Source: Idiomarina abyssalis (lineage in GTDB: Bacteria > Pseudomonadota > Gammaproteobacteria > Enterobacterales > Alteromonadaceae). From it: a DNA stretch of 64,000 nucleotides. Below the pieces are notes generated by a model that saw nothing but the letters and a program-made list of their open reading frames with translations, ran no database searches and was not told where the DNA came from. The stretch is taken from contig NZ_FPBE01000003.1 in NCBI RefSeq assembly GCF_900116625.1, positions 217,319 to 281,318 on the forward strand, given 5' to 3'. The position numbers and the translations under genes were made by a program. Below, in pieces: positions 43,188 through 52,986 of this stretch; positions within the stretch are counted from its first letter, which is position 1; each line of letters opens with the position of its first letter.

Positions 43188-45788
43188 ATGACAGACCGTA
43201 AGGTAAGCAAGGAGCAGCTTCAGGAGTTACAAACTGAAAATGAACGCTTGCAAAAGGTCATTACCCGTTTAAAAGGGTTGACTCAAAAATACCGATCGGC
43301 TGAAGTCGTACAAAAGGCGCTGTTTCGAATTTCGGAGCTGGCGGCTTCTGCACGCGAAATGGATAACTTTTACCAGTCACTGCATGAAATCATCGGCGAA
43401 CTGATGTATGCCCGCAACTTTTACATCTGCCTTTATGAACCTCAGGAAGAGCTTGTCGATTTTGTCTACTTTGTTGATGAAATTGATCAAGACACGATAT
43501 TCGAACGCATTCCAATTGAGCAACTCAGTAAAGGTTTAACTGGCTACGTTTTAAGAAAGGGCCAGTCGCTTTTATGCCCACCTGAAGTCTACCAACGGCT
43601 TATTGATAACAATGAAATTGAAGGTTTGGGAGCCGAACACCAGGACTGGCTGGGTGTCCCTCTTAAACGTGGTGATATTACTATTGGCGTTATGGTTGTG
43701 CAGAGCTACAGTGCCGATGTCCGCTACGATACCTCTGACGAAGACCTGTTGACCTTTGTTTCGCAACACGTAGTGAATGCACTTGAACGCTTAAAACAAC
43801 GCGATTTAATGCAAAGCGAAATAGAGCACCAGACTGCCGAACTTCGACATGCCAATGAAAGCCTGATGAGCGAAATCACCATTCGGGAAAGGGCTGAGCA
43901 GCAGACTTCGGTGCTGTTCGCAATTTCAGAGTTGACCAATACCTCTGATGACATGAATGCGTTTTACCGACAATTGCACCGGCAAATTGGCAAACTCATT
44001 CATGCCGATAACTTTTATGTGGCGTTGCTGTCGGATGATAAAAAGTTTCTGCATTTTCCTTATCACGTAGACGAGACGGGCGCAAAAGCAGAACGTCGTC
44101 GCGTAGGTAAAGGTTTGACTGAGTACGTCATTAAAAAGCAGGAGCCGGCTTTTGTGAATGCGGCTGTCAGGCAGAAGTTACTGAAAAAGAATGAAATTGA
44201 ATTAGGTTATGGCGGCATGAAGCTGGCGAAGCAGTGGCTGGGCAGTCCGCTAATGATGAACGGTCAGGTGTTTGGTGTTATTGCGGTGCAGACTTATGAC
44301 GGTGACTTCCTTTATCAAAATGATGACCTGGAGCTGCTGAACTTTGTTTCGCAGCACGTTGCTGTTGCTATCGACAGAAAGCGTTCCGCTGAAGAAATTC
44401 AACGAGTGAACCAGTTTCTTGAGAAGAAAGTGGCAGAGCGCACCGAAGAGCTTGTATCAGAAATTGAGCGTCGAAAGAAAACAGAGTCCAACTTATTCCA
44501 CGCTGCACATCACGATAACCTGACCGGGTTACCCAACCGGATTTTGTTTAATGAGCGCCTGCAGCAGGCTGTAGCGCATAAGCGCCGCCATCCTGAACAT
44601 CATTTTGCGGTATTGTTTGTCGACCTTGACCGTTTTAAAAACATTAACGATACCCTTGGTCACTCTGCTGGTGACGAATTTTTGCTGGAAGTGAGTAAGC
44701 GTATTGGCGACTGTGTGCGTGACAACGACATGGTTGCGCGTTTGGGCGGTGATGAGTTCGTTATCTTACTGGATACCATTACCAGCATTGATGACGCGAA
44801 AGACGTTGCCAAGCGAATGATCCAACAAATGAGTGAGCCGTTTCAGCTGAATGGGCAGGAACATTACTCCGGTGCCAGTATTGGTATTGCCGAGTGTCTT
44901 GAAGAGACGGACTCGGCGGAACGTCTCCTGCGTGACGCAGACGCTGCTATGTATCAGGCTAAAGGCATGGGGCGGGGCCGTTACGTATTATTCGACGACA
45001 GTATGCATGAAACGCTTGTCGACAGTGTACGCAAAGAAACGGCGTTGAGACACGCGAAAGTCGACAAGGACTTTGCTGTTAGCTATCAACCAATCGTTGA
45101 TTTAAAAACAGGCGATGTGAAAGCGGTAGAAGCAAAGTTAGTGTGGGATGATCCCCGTTACAGTTTCGACAGCGAGGAGTTTCTGCCTCTTGCTGAGCGG
45201 ACGGGGCTTATTGTTAAGCTCGACAGGTTTGTTTTACGTACCGCCAGTCGCTGGCTGGTTGAAAATAAGGTCAGCAATGAAACGTCGTTGCATCTTAATT
45301 TATCGGTTAGGCACCTGCTAAAAACCAGCCACCTGAATGAGCTGGTTAATATCGTTATGGACAGCGGCGCCAAGCCGGAAAATATTGCGTTAGAGTTTGA
45401 TGAAACTGATTTGGTGAAAGATGGCCGACGGGTGCTCGCAAGTCTCAGGCGGCTGTCGGAATTCGGCTTTACACTGGTTATCGATAATTTTGGTAGTGGC
45501 TCCGGGCCGTTGCAGTTCTTGTATAACTTCCCGTTTACGGTATTAAAGCTGGATCATCATTATATTGCCCGGCTAAGCAGCAATAACCGTGCTCAGGCCA
45601 TGCTTAAGCACATAGTTACGCTGTGTCATGAACTGAATATTGAGGTTTATGCAGACGGTTTAGAGACTGAAACACAAAAGGACGACGTTGAAAAACAGGG
45701 CGTCACTATTGGTCAGGGGAGTTTTATTGACCAAAACTATGAAAGCCGTATCGTTAAAGACGACGACTCCAGCTTCGTGTGCGCGTAA
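43188..45788 (+). CDS. GAF-GAF-GGDEF-EAL protein with degenerate EAL domain
   Basis: A soluble 866-residue signalling protein: a short N-terminal coiled coil, two tandem GAF domains (about 40-205 and 235-400), a linker coiled coil, a GGDEF domain with intact LGGDEF (about 520) and an RxxD inhibitory site (RDND) five residues before it, then an EAL domain (about 620-850). The EAL motif reads EAK, DDFGTG-type reads DNFGSG, and the downstream AEGVE-type motif reads ADGLE. The protein should therefore make cyclic di-GMP but probably cannot degrade it. Confidence 0.9.
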   Translation: MTDRKVSKEQLQELQTENERLQKVITRLKGLTQKYRSAEVVQKALFRISELAASAREMDNFYQSLHEIIGELMYARNFYICLYEPQEELVDFVYFVDEIDQDTIFERIPIEQLSKGLTGYVLRKGQSLLCPPEVYQRLIDNNEIEGLGAEHQDWLGVPLKRGDITIGVMVVQSYSADVRYDTSDEDLLTFVSQHVVNALERLKQRDLMQSEIEHQTAELRHANESLMSEITIRERAEQQTSVLFAISELTNTSDDMNAFYRQLHRQIGKLIHADNFYVALLSDDKKFLHFPYHVDETGAKAERRRVGKGLTEYVIKKQEPAFVNAAVRQKLLKKNEIELGYGGMKLAKQWLGSPLMMNGQVFGVIAVQTYDGDFLYQNDDLELLNFVSQHVAVAIDRKRSAEEIQRVNQFLEKKVAERTEELVSEIERRKKTESNLFHAAHHDNLTGLPNRILFNERLQQAVAHKRRHPEHHFAVLFVDLDRFKNINDTLGHSAGDEFLLEVSKRIGDCVRDNDMVARLGGDEFVILLDTITSIDDAKDVAKRMIQQMSEPFQLNGQEHYSGASIGIAECLEETDSAERLLRDADAAMYQAKGMGRGRYVLFDDSMHETLVDSVRKETALRHAKVDKDFAVSYQPIVDLKTGDVKAVEAKLVWDDPRYSFDSEEFLPLAERTGLIVKLDRFVLRTASRWLVENKVSNETSLHLNLSVRHLLKTSHLNELVNIVMDSGAKPENIALEFDETDLVKDGRRVLASLRRLSEFGFTLVIDNFGSGSGPLQFLYNFPFTVLKLDHHYIARLSSNNRAQAMLKHIVTLCHELNIEVYADGLETETQKDDVEKQGVTIGQGSFIDQNYESRIVKDDDSSFVCA

Positions 45789-45803
45789 TCGTTATCACCG
45801 GCG

Positions 45804-47810
45804 CTATTTAAGCGCATTCTTCAACATTTCCAGCCCCTGACTTCTTTGTTCTTCCCGCTCTTCATCTGATTTCTGCTTGCGGTGTTCCCATTCTAAGTCA
45901 TCCTGAGGGAGCTCTAGCAGGAAACGACTGGGCTGCGGCTCAAGCTTTTCCCCAAACTGGCGGCGCTCTTTCGCCATAGTGAAGACTAACTTATGCTGTG
46001 CCCGGGTTATGCCCACATAAGCCAGCCGACGCTCTTCTTCAATGTTGTTTTCATCAATACTGCTTTGGTGCGGCAGTAAGCCTTCTTCCATTCCCACCAA
46101 AAACACGTAAGGAAATTCCAGACCTTTGGACGCATGCAGAGTCATTAACTGCACCTGCTCAAACTGCTCGTCATCTTCGTTGCGGGACATCATATCGCGC
46201 AGAGATAAACGGCTGACGACCTGATTCAGTTCCATAGGCTCATGCTCGGCATCGCCTTTTAGCATATCGGACACCCAGCGATGCAGCTCGTACACGTTTT
46301 TAATCCGCATTTCGGCCGCTTTTGCACTGGGGCTTTGTTCAAACAACCAGTCCTCGTAACCAATTTCGCTGAGCAACTGTCGCACCGCATCGCTGGCATC
46401 TTCCTGATGATCAGCCTGACGAGCGAGGGTATCTATCATATTACGGAACACGTCCACATGCTGAAAAACACCGGTGCTGAGCTGCGTTTTTAAGTGGGGT
46501 GACTGGCAGGCTTCAAATAAGCTGCAGCCTAACTCCTGCGACAAACGACCAATGCGCTCCACGGTTTGCGGACCAATGCCACGGCGCGGCGTGTTAATAA
46601 TACGCAGAAAGGCGGTGTCGTCGGTTGGGTTCACCAATAACCGCAGGTAAGCCATAATGTCTTTGACTTCCGCACGGGCAAAGAATGACTGACCACCGGT
46701 AATTTTGTACGGAATACGGTTGTTCATTAGCGCCTTCTCAAACAAGCGCGACTGATGGTTACCCCGGTATAAAATGGCAAAATGGTGATACGGCGTTTTA
46801 CGCAGGAACCGCTGCTTCACAATTTCAGCTATGACCCTTTCGGCTTCATGTTCTTCATTCCGGCCAAAGATAACACTCAGCGGCTCGCCGTATTCCATCT
46901 CAGAAAACAACTTTTTCTCAAAGACGTGCGGATTATTTTCAATGAGTATGTTCGCCGCTTTCAGAATACGGCCGTGCGACCGGTAATTCTGCTCCAGTTT
47001 CACCACTTCCAGTTGCGGGAAGTCCTGCTTTAACAGTGCGAGGTTCTTCGGTTGCGCACCGCGCCAGGAGTAAATGGACTGGTCATCGTCGCCCACCACG
47101 GTAAAACGGGCACGCTCGCCCACCAGTAATTTAACCAACTGGTACTGACTGGTGTTGGTGTCCTGATACTCGTCCACCAATAGGTATTGAAACTTCTTTT
47201 GCCAGCGCGCGCGGGCGTTTTCATTGGTTGCCAGCAGTAAGGTTGGCAGACGAATCAGGTCGTCAAAGTCAACCGCATTGCAGGCACTCAGGTTATTTTG
47301 GTACTGCTGATAAACCTGCGCGAAAGCATTTTCCTGATCGTTTCCGGCTTTTTCTAAGGCTTGCTCAGGGGAAAGCATGGCGTTCTTCCAGTGGCCTATC
47401 TGGTGCTGACAGGCTTGAATCAGCGCTTTATCGCCCTCAAATACATCTTCAGTAAGAGCGTTTAGAAGGGCGTAGGTGTCCTGGTCGTCAAACAATGAAA
47501 AACCGGGCTTAAACCCCAGAGTGCTGAGTTCGCGCCGGATAATATTCAGCCCCAGAGTATGAAAGGTACACACGGTTAAACCGCGCAGCTGCGCTTTCGG
47601 CAAGGTTTGCGCAATACGCTCTTTCATCTCTTTGGCGGCTTTGTTGGTGAAAGTCACCGCGCCAATTTGGCGTGCCGTGTAAATTTGCTGACGAATAAGG
47701 TAGGCAATTTTCTCGGTAATAACCCGCGTTTTACCGCTACCGGCACCGGCCAGCACCAATAAAGGACCCTGAATATAATGTACAGCCTGGTTCTGGCGAT
47801 CGTTCAGCAT
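45804..47810 (-). CDS. rep: ATP-dependent DNA helicase Rep
   Basis: A 668-residue superfamily 1A 3'-5' helicase that clears proteins ahead of replication forks. Motifs: QAVHYIQGPLLVLAGAGSGKT (Q motif and Walker A), VDEYQDTN (Walker B), GDDDQSIYSWRGA, QNYRS, and VQLMTLHASKGLEF, VGITRAQ near the C-terminus. The length matches Rep rather than UvrD, which is longer. It is convergent with the GGDEF gene. Confidence 0.95.
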   Translation of the reverse strand: MLNDRQNQAVHYIQGPLLVLAGAGSGKTRVITEKIAYLIRQQIYTARQIGAVTFTNKAAKEMKERIAQTLPKAQLRGLTVCTFHTLGLNIIRRELSTLGFKPGFSLFDDQDTYALLNALTEDVFEGDKALIQACQHQIGHWKNAMLSPEQALEKAGNDQENAFAQVYQQYQNNLSACNAVDFDDLIRLPTLLLATNENARARWQKKFQYLLVDEYQDTNTSQYQLVKLLVGERARFTVVGDDDQSIYSWRGAQPKNLALLKQDFPQLEVVKLEQNYRSHGRILKAANILIENNPHVFEKKLFSEMEYGEPLSVIFGRNEEHEAERVIAEIVKQRFLRKTPYHHFAILYRGNHQSRLFEKALMNNRIPYKITGGQSFFARAEVKDIMAYLRLLVNPTDDTAFLRIINTPRRGIGPQTVERIGRLSQELGCSLFEACQSPHLKTQLSTGVFQHVDVFRNMIDTLARQADHQEDASDAVRQLLSEIGYEDWLFEQSPSAKAAEMRIKNVYELHRWVSDMLKGDAEHEPMELNQVVSRLSLRDMMSRNEDDEQFEQVQLMTLHASKGLEFPYVFLVGMEEGLLPHQSSIDENNIEEERRLAYVGITRAQHKLVFTMAKERRQFGEKLEPQPSRFLLELPQDDLEWEHRKQKSDEEREEQRSQGLEMLKNALK

Positions 47811-47920
47811 GGGCGCCGCGGAGTTCCTGATTCGTGAAAAAGCCGATAAGAAGCTCGGATTTTACCTGAATCTCCTGCTAAGCTAAATGAATAAGCAACG
47901 ATTTACACAAAGAGAGACTT

Positions 47921-48166
47921 ATGGACAACAAAACAATAGAGAATATTGCTCGCCAAATTAACGACAGCATGCCAGCCGGCGTAAAAGAGCTGGCGGGCAA
48001 TATGGAGCAGCGTGTTAAACAAACGCTGCAGTCACAGCTGTCTAAACTCGACTTAGTGACCCGCGAAGAGCTGGACGTACAGCAGCAAATGTTACTGCGC
48101 CTGCGCGAGCGAGTTGAGCTGTTAGAAAAAGAACTGGAAGCGACCAAGAACCAAAACAAGGACTAA
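47921..48166 (+). CDS. ubiK: Ubiquinone biosynthesis accessory factor UbiK
   Basis: An 81-residue protein of the BMFP (YqiC) family, a membrane-fusogenic helical trimer that assists the aerobic ubiquinone complex. It has an amphipathic N-terminal half (IENIARQINDSMPAG) and a C-terminal coiled coil (LRERVELLEKELEA). GAGAGA precedes the ATG. It is 9 bases upstream of fpr. Confidence 0.88.
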   Translation: MDNKTIENIARQINDSMPAGVKELAGNMEQRVKQTLQSQLSKLDLVTREELDVQQQMLLRLRERVELLEKELEATKNQNKD

Positions 48167-48175
48167 GTCAGACGT

Positions 48176-48916
48176 ATGATCCAATGGATTAGTGGGAAAG
48201 TTGTCGAGAATTACCGTTGGAGTTCTGGCGTTTTCAGTTTAAGAGTTGTGGCCGAGCCGTTTGATTTTAAGGCAGGGCAGTTTGTCCGTTTAGGCCTGAA
48301 TGTGGGTGGCGAGCAGCTATTGCGTGCCTACTCGCTGGCCAGTGCGCCGGGCGAAGCCATACTGGATTTTGTCATAGCCGAAGTGGAAGACGGCGAGGTT
48401 AGTACTAAGCTCGCTAAGTTGCAGCCTGGCGACAGTGTCGACATCACCCAGCCCGCCGGTGGCTTTTTTACACTGGACGAAGTGCCGGACGGCGATAGCT
48501 TGTGGATGCTTTCTACCGGAACCGGCATTGGCCCGTTCATTTCTATGCTAAGAACCGAAAAGCCGTGGGAAAGATTCAAACGCATTAACCTGGTGCATGG
48601 TGTTCGTGTGGCAGAAGACCTGGTTTATCAGGGGCAAATAGAGCAGTGGCAACAAGAGTATCCCGGGCAGTTGGGTTATCAACCTGTTATAACCCGTGAA
48701 AACATTCCGGGGGCTTTTTCTGCTCGCATTCCTGAACTGATTGGTTCAGGTCAATTAAGCGATGCACTCGGCACACCGCTAGATAGCCGCGCACAAGTCA
48801 TGCTCTGTGGTAACCCCGACATGATAAAAGAGTCACGCGCCGCGCTGGCTGAGTTAGGGCTTGCTAAAAACACCCGCCGTAAGCCCGGTAATGTAACTTC
48901 TGAGAACTATTGGTAA
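48176..48916 (+). CDS. fpr: Ferredoxin-NADP+ reductase
   Basis: A 246-residue FAD enzyme that exchanges electrons between NADPH and ferredoxin or flavodoxin. FAD binding is marked by LRAYSLASAPGE (about residues 50-60), and NADP binding by STGTGIGPFISML and MLCGNPDMI. The C-terminal SENYW is typical of bacterial Fpr. It was implicated in SoxRS-type oxidative responses in enterobacteria; no such operator is evident here. Confidence 0.93.
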   Translation: MIQWISGKVVENYRWSSGVFSLRVVAEPFDFKAGQFVRLGLNVGGEQLLRAYSLASAPGEAILDFVIAEVEDGEVSTKLAKLQPGDSVDITQPAGGFFTLDEVPDGDSLWMLSTGTGIGPFISMLRTEKPWERFKRINLVHGVRVAEDLVYQGQIEQWQQEYPGQLGYQPVITRENIPGAFSARIPELIGSGQLSDALGTPLDSRAQVMLCGNPDMIKESRAALAELGLAKNTRRKPGNVTSENYW

Positions 48917-48921
48917 GACGC

Positions 48922-49206
48922 CTACGTAAATGGAAACTGCTGCTTCTCATGCAGTACGCGCAAAACTCGTATGTTGGTTCCGTCAATATAGTAAGGGACA
49001 AGCATTGAAACATCGGGGAGGATTAAAAGCCTTCCCTTTATATTCTCGCGTTTAACGCCAATATAGGGCTGCTCAAGCAATGTTTCGACTTTGTTTTGTA
49101 TCAGTGAATCGGTTTGTTCGGCCACTATGGGGTTAAAATTGTAAAGAAACTCGAAAATCCTTTCTCTGTCTTTCAGGGCATCCTCTTCCCAATAAATCAT
49201 TTGCAC
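48922..49206 (-). CDS. ParE/RelE-type toxin
   Basis: A 94-residue protein of the RelE/ParE superfamily (MIYWEEDALKDRERIFEFLYNF, then PYIGVKRENIKGRLLILPDV and IRVLRVLHEKQQFP). ParE members poison gyrase and RelE members cleave mRNA; the sequence does not decide which. It is the second gene of the pair, 3 bases after the antitoxin, so it is translated from the same message. Confidence 0.85.
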   Translation of the reverse strand: MQMIYWEEDALKDRERIFEFLYNFNPIVAEQTDSLIQNKVETLLEQPYIGVKRENIKGRLLILPDVSMLVPYYIDGTNIRVLRVLHEKQQFPFT

Positions 49207-49209
49207 GCC

Positions 49210-49482
49210 TTATTTACGAATTTGAGCCTTAAATTTTTCCATGCGGTTTTTTGCTTGTTCGTTATCCATGAACTCAGACTGGCCAGACTCCAACTTCTGG
49301 AATGCCTGGTTCACTTGTTCTGTAAGCCAGCTGTCCTGCGATAGCTGTTTTCGACGCTCCGATGCTAGCTGCTCGGCAAGTTGCCGACACGCGTCACTCA
49401 AAGTCCGACCTTCACTCTCAGCCTGCTGCTGCGCTAAGTGTTTTGTTTGTTCATCGATACGAAACTGAATTCTTGTTTCCAT
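49210..49482 (-). CDS. RHH-type antitoxin
   Basis: A 90-residue protein with an N-terminal ribbon-helix-helix DNA-binding region (TRIQFRIDEQTKHLAQQQAE) and a polar C-terminal tail that would wrap the toxin. It precedes the ParE-like toxin by 3 bases. GAGAA lies before the ATG. It probably represses its own operon from the inverted repeat just upstream. Confidence 0.8.
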   Translation of the reverse strand: METRIQFRIDEQTKHLAQQQAESEGRTLSDACRQLAEQLASERRKQLSQDSWLTEQVNQAFQKLESGQSEFMDNEQAKNRMEKFKAQIRK

Positions 49483-49502
49483 GATGGTTCTCTTTTAAAT
49501 GT

Positions 49503-49522
49503 GTACTCACAAATGTTAGTAC
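49503..49522. promoter_or_regulatory. Inverted repeat, candidate antitoxin operator
   Basis: GTACT-N10-AGTAC lies 20 bases upstream of the antitoxin start. The position and symmetry fit an RHH autorepressor operator. Confidence 0.5.
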
Positions 49523-49557
49523 GAGCCGAAGCCTTTATCAAGTAATCCTTTAAAGAA

Positions 49558-49578
49558 GGGAGCTTGTAGCAAGCTCCC
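49558..49578 (-). terminator. Terminator after the scs operon
   Basis: GGGAGCTTG-TAG-CAAGCTCCC is a 9-bp perfect stem located 14 bases after the scsC stop. On the minus strand it is followed by T-rich sequence. Confidence 0.8.
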
Positions 49579-49592
49579 TATCTATTTCTCAG

Positions 49593-50324
49593 TTAATCTA
49601 GTTCAAACTGCTCGGTAGCTATGGTTTCCAGCTTGTCATAAGGAATATAACCAGGCGTTACCTGCTGACCAATGATGATGGTCGGTGTGCCGCGAAAGCC
49701 TAGTTCGCGAAATGCTGACATATTTTTGCGAATAACCGCTTCGCTTTCGCTGGACGGTGACAAAAAGGCCTCGGTACCCGTGACTTGCGCAACGCTTTGC
49801 AGTGAGTCAGCGGTATGCATGCCCGACTTTTTCATCATTAGGTTATGAGATTCAAAGAACGCCTTAGGGTCATTGCGCCACAGGTTCAGTCCATAAAGTG
49901 CGGAATTGGTTTTGAGCCCATCAACCTGCTGTTGGCGTAAAGGCACGAAAATGTTCACGACCTGAATAGACGGGTATTCCTCAATCAGTTTATGAAGGCC
50001 AGGCTCTAACTTCTTGCAAAACGGGCAGTTGTAGTCGGTAAATACAACGATTTTATGCGGCGCATCTTTGTCACCTAAAATTGGATGTGCCGCCGACTGA
50101 TACAGCCACCCCTGATGGTTAGCGAAGGCGTTTTTTTGCTCACTTTGCTGTTCTAAAAAGCGTTGCAAGCCTCGGTGAATGTTTGAAATTAGCTGCGGGT
50201 TTTCACGCAATAGCTGTTCGACTTTTTCCAAGTCTTCTTCTTGTTGCGGGTTTAAATCTTGCGCAAATACGTTGCTACTAAAGATAAAAGCAACGATGAA
50301 AAACGTTTTATAGATAAAATTCAT
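49593..50324 (-). CDS. scsC: DsbA/ScsC-like periplasmic thiol isomerase
   Basis: A 243-residue exported protein with a signal peptide ending NVFAQD, a helical N-terminal oligomerisation region (about 25-75), and a DsbA-type thioredoxin fold with the active site CPFC (in YNCPFCKKLE) and cis-proline loop RGTPTIII. ScsC-type proteins protect against copper and shuffle or reduce disulfides. It is the third gene of scsB-scsD-scsC on this strand and is followed by a terminator. Confidence 0.85.
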   Translation of the reverse strand: MNFIYKTFFIVAFIFSSNVFAQDLNPQQEEDLEKVEQLLRENPQLISNIHRGLQRFLEQQSEQKNAFANHQGWLYQSAAHPILGDKDAPHKIVVFTDYNCPFCKKLEPGLHKLIEEYPSIQVVNIFVPLRQQQVDGLKTNSALYGLNLWRNDPKAFFESHNLMMKKSGMHTADSLQSVAQVTGTEAFLSPSSESEAVIRKNMSAFRELGFRGTPTIIIGQQVTPGYIPYDKLETIATEQFELD

Positions 50325-50338
50325 ACTACTTTCCTACT

Positions 50339-50869
50339 TCAAAAAAACTGGTGAAACCAAAGGCGAATAAACAAACCCGGAGGCGTTGTGACCCCCGTTG
50401 TCGCTGAAACAATGTCACCGTTTTCAATAATGATGATGGTTGGCGTGGCAGATACCTGCCAGCCGTTTGATACGCGGTTGAGGTTGTCGTTAACAATAGG
50501 AAACTCATACCCTTTCGCCTGCGCGTAGCGCGTCAGTTTGTCGTTGTCGCCAGAGCGCAATGCCACGCTAATGGTCGGGTAGTGGCTACCAACGTAATCA
50601 ACCGTAGGCGAGACCGCCGGGCAAACAGGACACCAGGTTGCCCAAAAATACAGTACAACGGGGCTGTCCTTGCTCATTTCGCGTAAGTTATATTGCTCGC
50701 CGTTTATGTCTGTTAATGACGACAGCTCGGCCGGCACAGACTCCGGCACGTCACTATTACGAAAGGCGTCGACCACGAACGCCACTACCGAGAACAGCAC
50801 AATATAAAGCGCTGCGGTTCGTAGCCGTTTTGCCCAGGACGTTTTTGCTTTGCTATTGCTCACGAGCAT
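50339..50869 (-). CDS. scsD: TlpA/ScsD-like membrane-anchored thioredoxin
   Basis: A 176-residue protein with an N-terminal TM anchor (about 17-36) and a periplasmic thioredoxin domain with active site CPVC (in FWATWCPVCPAVSP) and cis-proline SATPTIII. It should receive electrons from ScsB. Its start overlaps the scsB end by 17 bases, indicating coupled translation. Confidence 0.85.
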   Translation of the reverse strand: MLVSNSKAKTSWAKRLRTAALYIVLFSVVAFVVDAFRNSDVPESVPAELSSLTDINGEQYNLREMSKDSPVVLYFWATWCPVCPAVSPTVDYVGSHYPTISVALRSGDNDKLTRYAQAKGYEFPIVNDNLNRVSNGWQVSATPTIIIIENGDIVSATTGVTTPPGLFIRLWFHQFF

Positions 50870-52937
50870 CCTCCAGCGCGGCCATGACTTTGTCTTTACT
50901 GAGCACTACGGGCAGGGTTATGCCGTCCGGAGCGCCGGGCCCATAAACTTTGTTAAAGGGCACACCAAAGGTGTTGTTGGCTTTCAGGTATTGGGTAATG
51001 CTCTCGTTGGCTTTGGTCCAGTCGCCACGCAGGCGGGTGACGTGCTCCTTACCTAAGGCTGCAAATACCGGGTCTTGCAGTAACACGCCTACTTTGTTGG
51101 CCTGGCAGGTGATACACCAGTCTGCGGTCACATCCACAAACACGGTTTGGCCATTGGCCACGGCTTCATCAATACGCTCTTGTGTTAACGGTTGCCACTG
51201 GTGGTCCTGCGGCAGTTTGTTGACCCAACGGTCAGCGGTAAGAATTAACGTTGTACCGACAACGGCAGCGAATACTAAAAAGCCGCCAATAGATAAAGAC
51301 AGCGTCTTGCGGCCATGCACTTTACCGATAATAATGAATGTCAGAATCGACAAACCGACCGTTAGCGCCAGGAATAACTCGTTGCTGATAAAGTTTTTCA
51401 GCAAGGTTGTCAGCCAGACAGAGGTTGCCAGCATCATAATGGCGAAAACGGGTTTCACCCATTGCGTCCAGCGGCCGGGTTTTGGCAGTAACTTGGCAGC
51501 TTTCGGAAACACGGCTATGAGTAACCAGGGCAGCGCCATGCCAACGCCAAGCGCGGCAAAAATCAGCAGAATAACCGATGATTCAGCAGCTAATGCAAAG
51601 GCTACCGCAGTACCTAAAAAGGGTGCAGTACAAGGTGTTGCCAAAACCGTGGCCAGCATGCCTTGCAGGAAGTGCCCTTTGTAGCTGTCATCGCCGGCGG
51701 TTGCGGCACTGGTACTCAAAGAAGACGGCAATTTAAACTCAAAGGCGCCCATTAAGTTCAATGCGAATAGCCAGGTAATAGCAACCAGTACGGCAATGAA
51801 ATAAGGGTTTTGAAACTGAATTCCCCAGCCGACAGAACCGCCTGACCAGCGAAGAACCATCAGCCCCAGGGCAATGATCAGAAACGAGCTGATAATACCC
51901 AGTGATGACGCAAAAAACTGCTTACGCACCACCTTCGGCTGTTGTGCACCAGACAACATAAGGCTTTGAACTTTCAGGCCTAATACCGGCAACACGCAGG
52001 GCATAATGTTCAAAATAAGCCCGCCAGCTAACGCCATCAATAAAATGGCCCAGAGCGGAGGTGTGTTATTAGCAATAGTGCCTGCGGTTAGCTCGGTCTT
52101 ATATTCAGCGGCAAACTTTTCATCACTGACCGTAGTGATGAGTTCAGCGCCACTAAGGTCCGGCAGCTCCAGCCAGTGGCTAACCTCAATATTCGCCGTG
52201 AGCGTATTTCCTTCCACCTGAATATTCGGTGATGAAAACTCTGAATCGGCCAGAGCTTCGTCGTTGCTGTGTATAAACAGTTGAGGATCTTGCCAGCCGT
52301 TGTCACGCTCTATGGTCAGTTGAACGCGCTGGTTGGCGTCGGACCAAATAGCCTGCTTCACGTTATTGCTGTCGTATTCACGAGGCACCTTGCCCATGGC
52401 CTGATTAAAGGCAAAGGCACGATCACTGTCGACGGTCAGGGTGTCCAGGTCAACGTGCAAGTTAATTGGGTACTCTGTTAACACACAAACGGTGGTACAG
52501 GACGACATAGTCAGCGTACCGCTAATGCGTGCCTGCCGGGCATTTGGGCTTAGCTGTATCATTAACGGAAAGGTCAACGACCCCTGATACCCCACGGTAT
52601 CAATGCCCTGAATGCTGTAGCGTGAGGGGACGGGCCAGTGCCATTCAATATCGTTAATATTGGATGACTCGGACCAGTCAAAGGTTGGCGGTATGCCGCC
52701 TTCGCCGGGTGAACGCCAGTAGGTTTTCCAGCCTTCATCCAGCTCAACATGCAACAGAGCAGGTAGTAGATTCCGCTCAGCCTCATAATGACCGGTAAGT
52801 TCCAGCTTTACCGACACCGGCGGGTGGTCTTCATGACTGAGCCAGCCAGTAGACGGTGTTTCCGCTAAGCTTTGTGCGCTATAAAGCAGCAGCGTAGCAA
52901 TAAGCGATACGAGCCATAACGGTAAAATTTTATTCAT
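50853..52937 (-). CDS. scsB: ScsB/DsbD-like transmembrane electron transporter
   Basis: A 694-residue inner-membrane protein. A signal peptide (about 1-25) leads to a periplasmic N-terminal domain (about 30-280), eight TM segments carrying the redox cysteines in IMPCVLPVLG and ATPCTAPFLGT, and a C-terminal thioredoxin domain with active site CITC (in VDVTADWCITC). It moves reducing power from cytoplasmic thioredoxin to the periplasm for ScsC and ScsD. In Salmonella the scs locus suppresses copper sensitivity. Confidence 0.9.
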   Translation of the reverse strand: MNKILPLWLVSLIATLLLYSAQSLAETPSTGWLSHEDHPPVSVKLELTGHYEAERNLLPALLHVELDEGWKTYWRSPGEGGIPPTFDWSESSNINDIEWHWPVPSRYSIQGIDTVGYQGSLTFPLMIQLSPNARQARISGTLTMSSCTTVCVLTEYPINLHVDLDTLTVDSDRAFAFNQAMGKVPREYDSNNVKQAIWSDANQRVQLTIERDNGWQDPQLFIHSNDEALADSEFSSPNIQVEGNTLTANIEVSHWLELPDLSGAELITTVSDEKFAAEYKTELTAGTIANNTPPLWAILLMALAGGLILNIMPCVLPVLGLKVQSLMLSGAQQPKVVRKQFFASSLGIISSFLIIALGLMVLRWSGGSVGWGIQFQNPYFIAVLVAITWLFALNLMGAFEFKLPSSLSTSAATAGDDSYKGHFLQGMLATVLATPCTAPFLGTAVAFALAAESSVILLIFAALGVGMALPWLLIAVFPKAAKLLPKPGRWTQWVKPVFAIMMLATSVWLTTLLKNFISNELFLALTVGLSILTFIIIGKVHGRKTLSLSIGGFLVFAAVVGTTLILTADRWVNKLPQDHQWQPLTQERIDEAVANGQTVFVDVTADWCITCQANKVGVLLQDPVFAALGKEHVTRLRGDWTKANESITQYLKANNTFGVPFNKVYGPGAPDGITLPVVLSKDKVMAALEDAREQ

Positions 52938-52986
52938 ACATTACTCCTGAAGTTAGTATTCCAACGATGAGAATCCGTTGGAAGCG

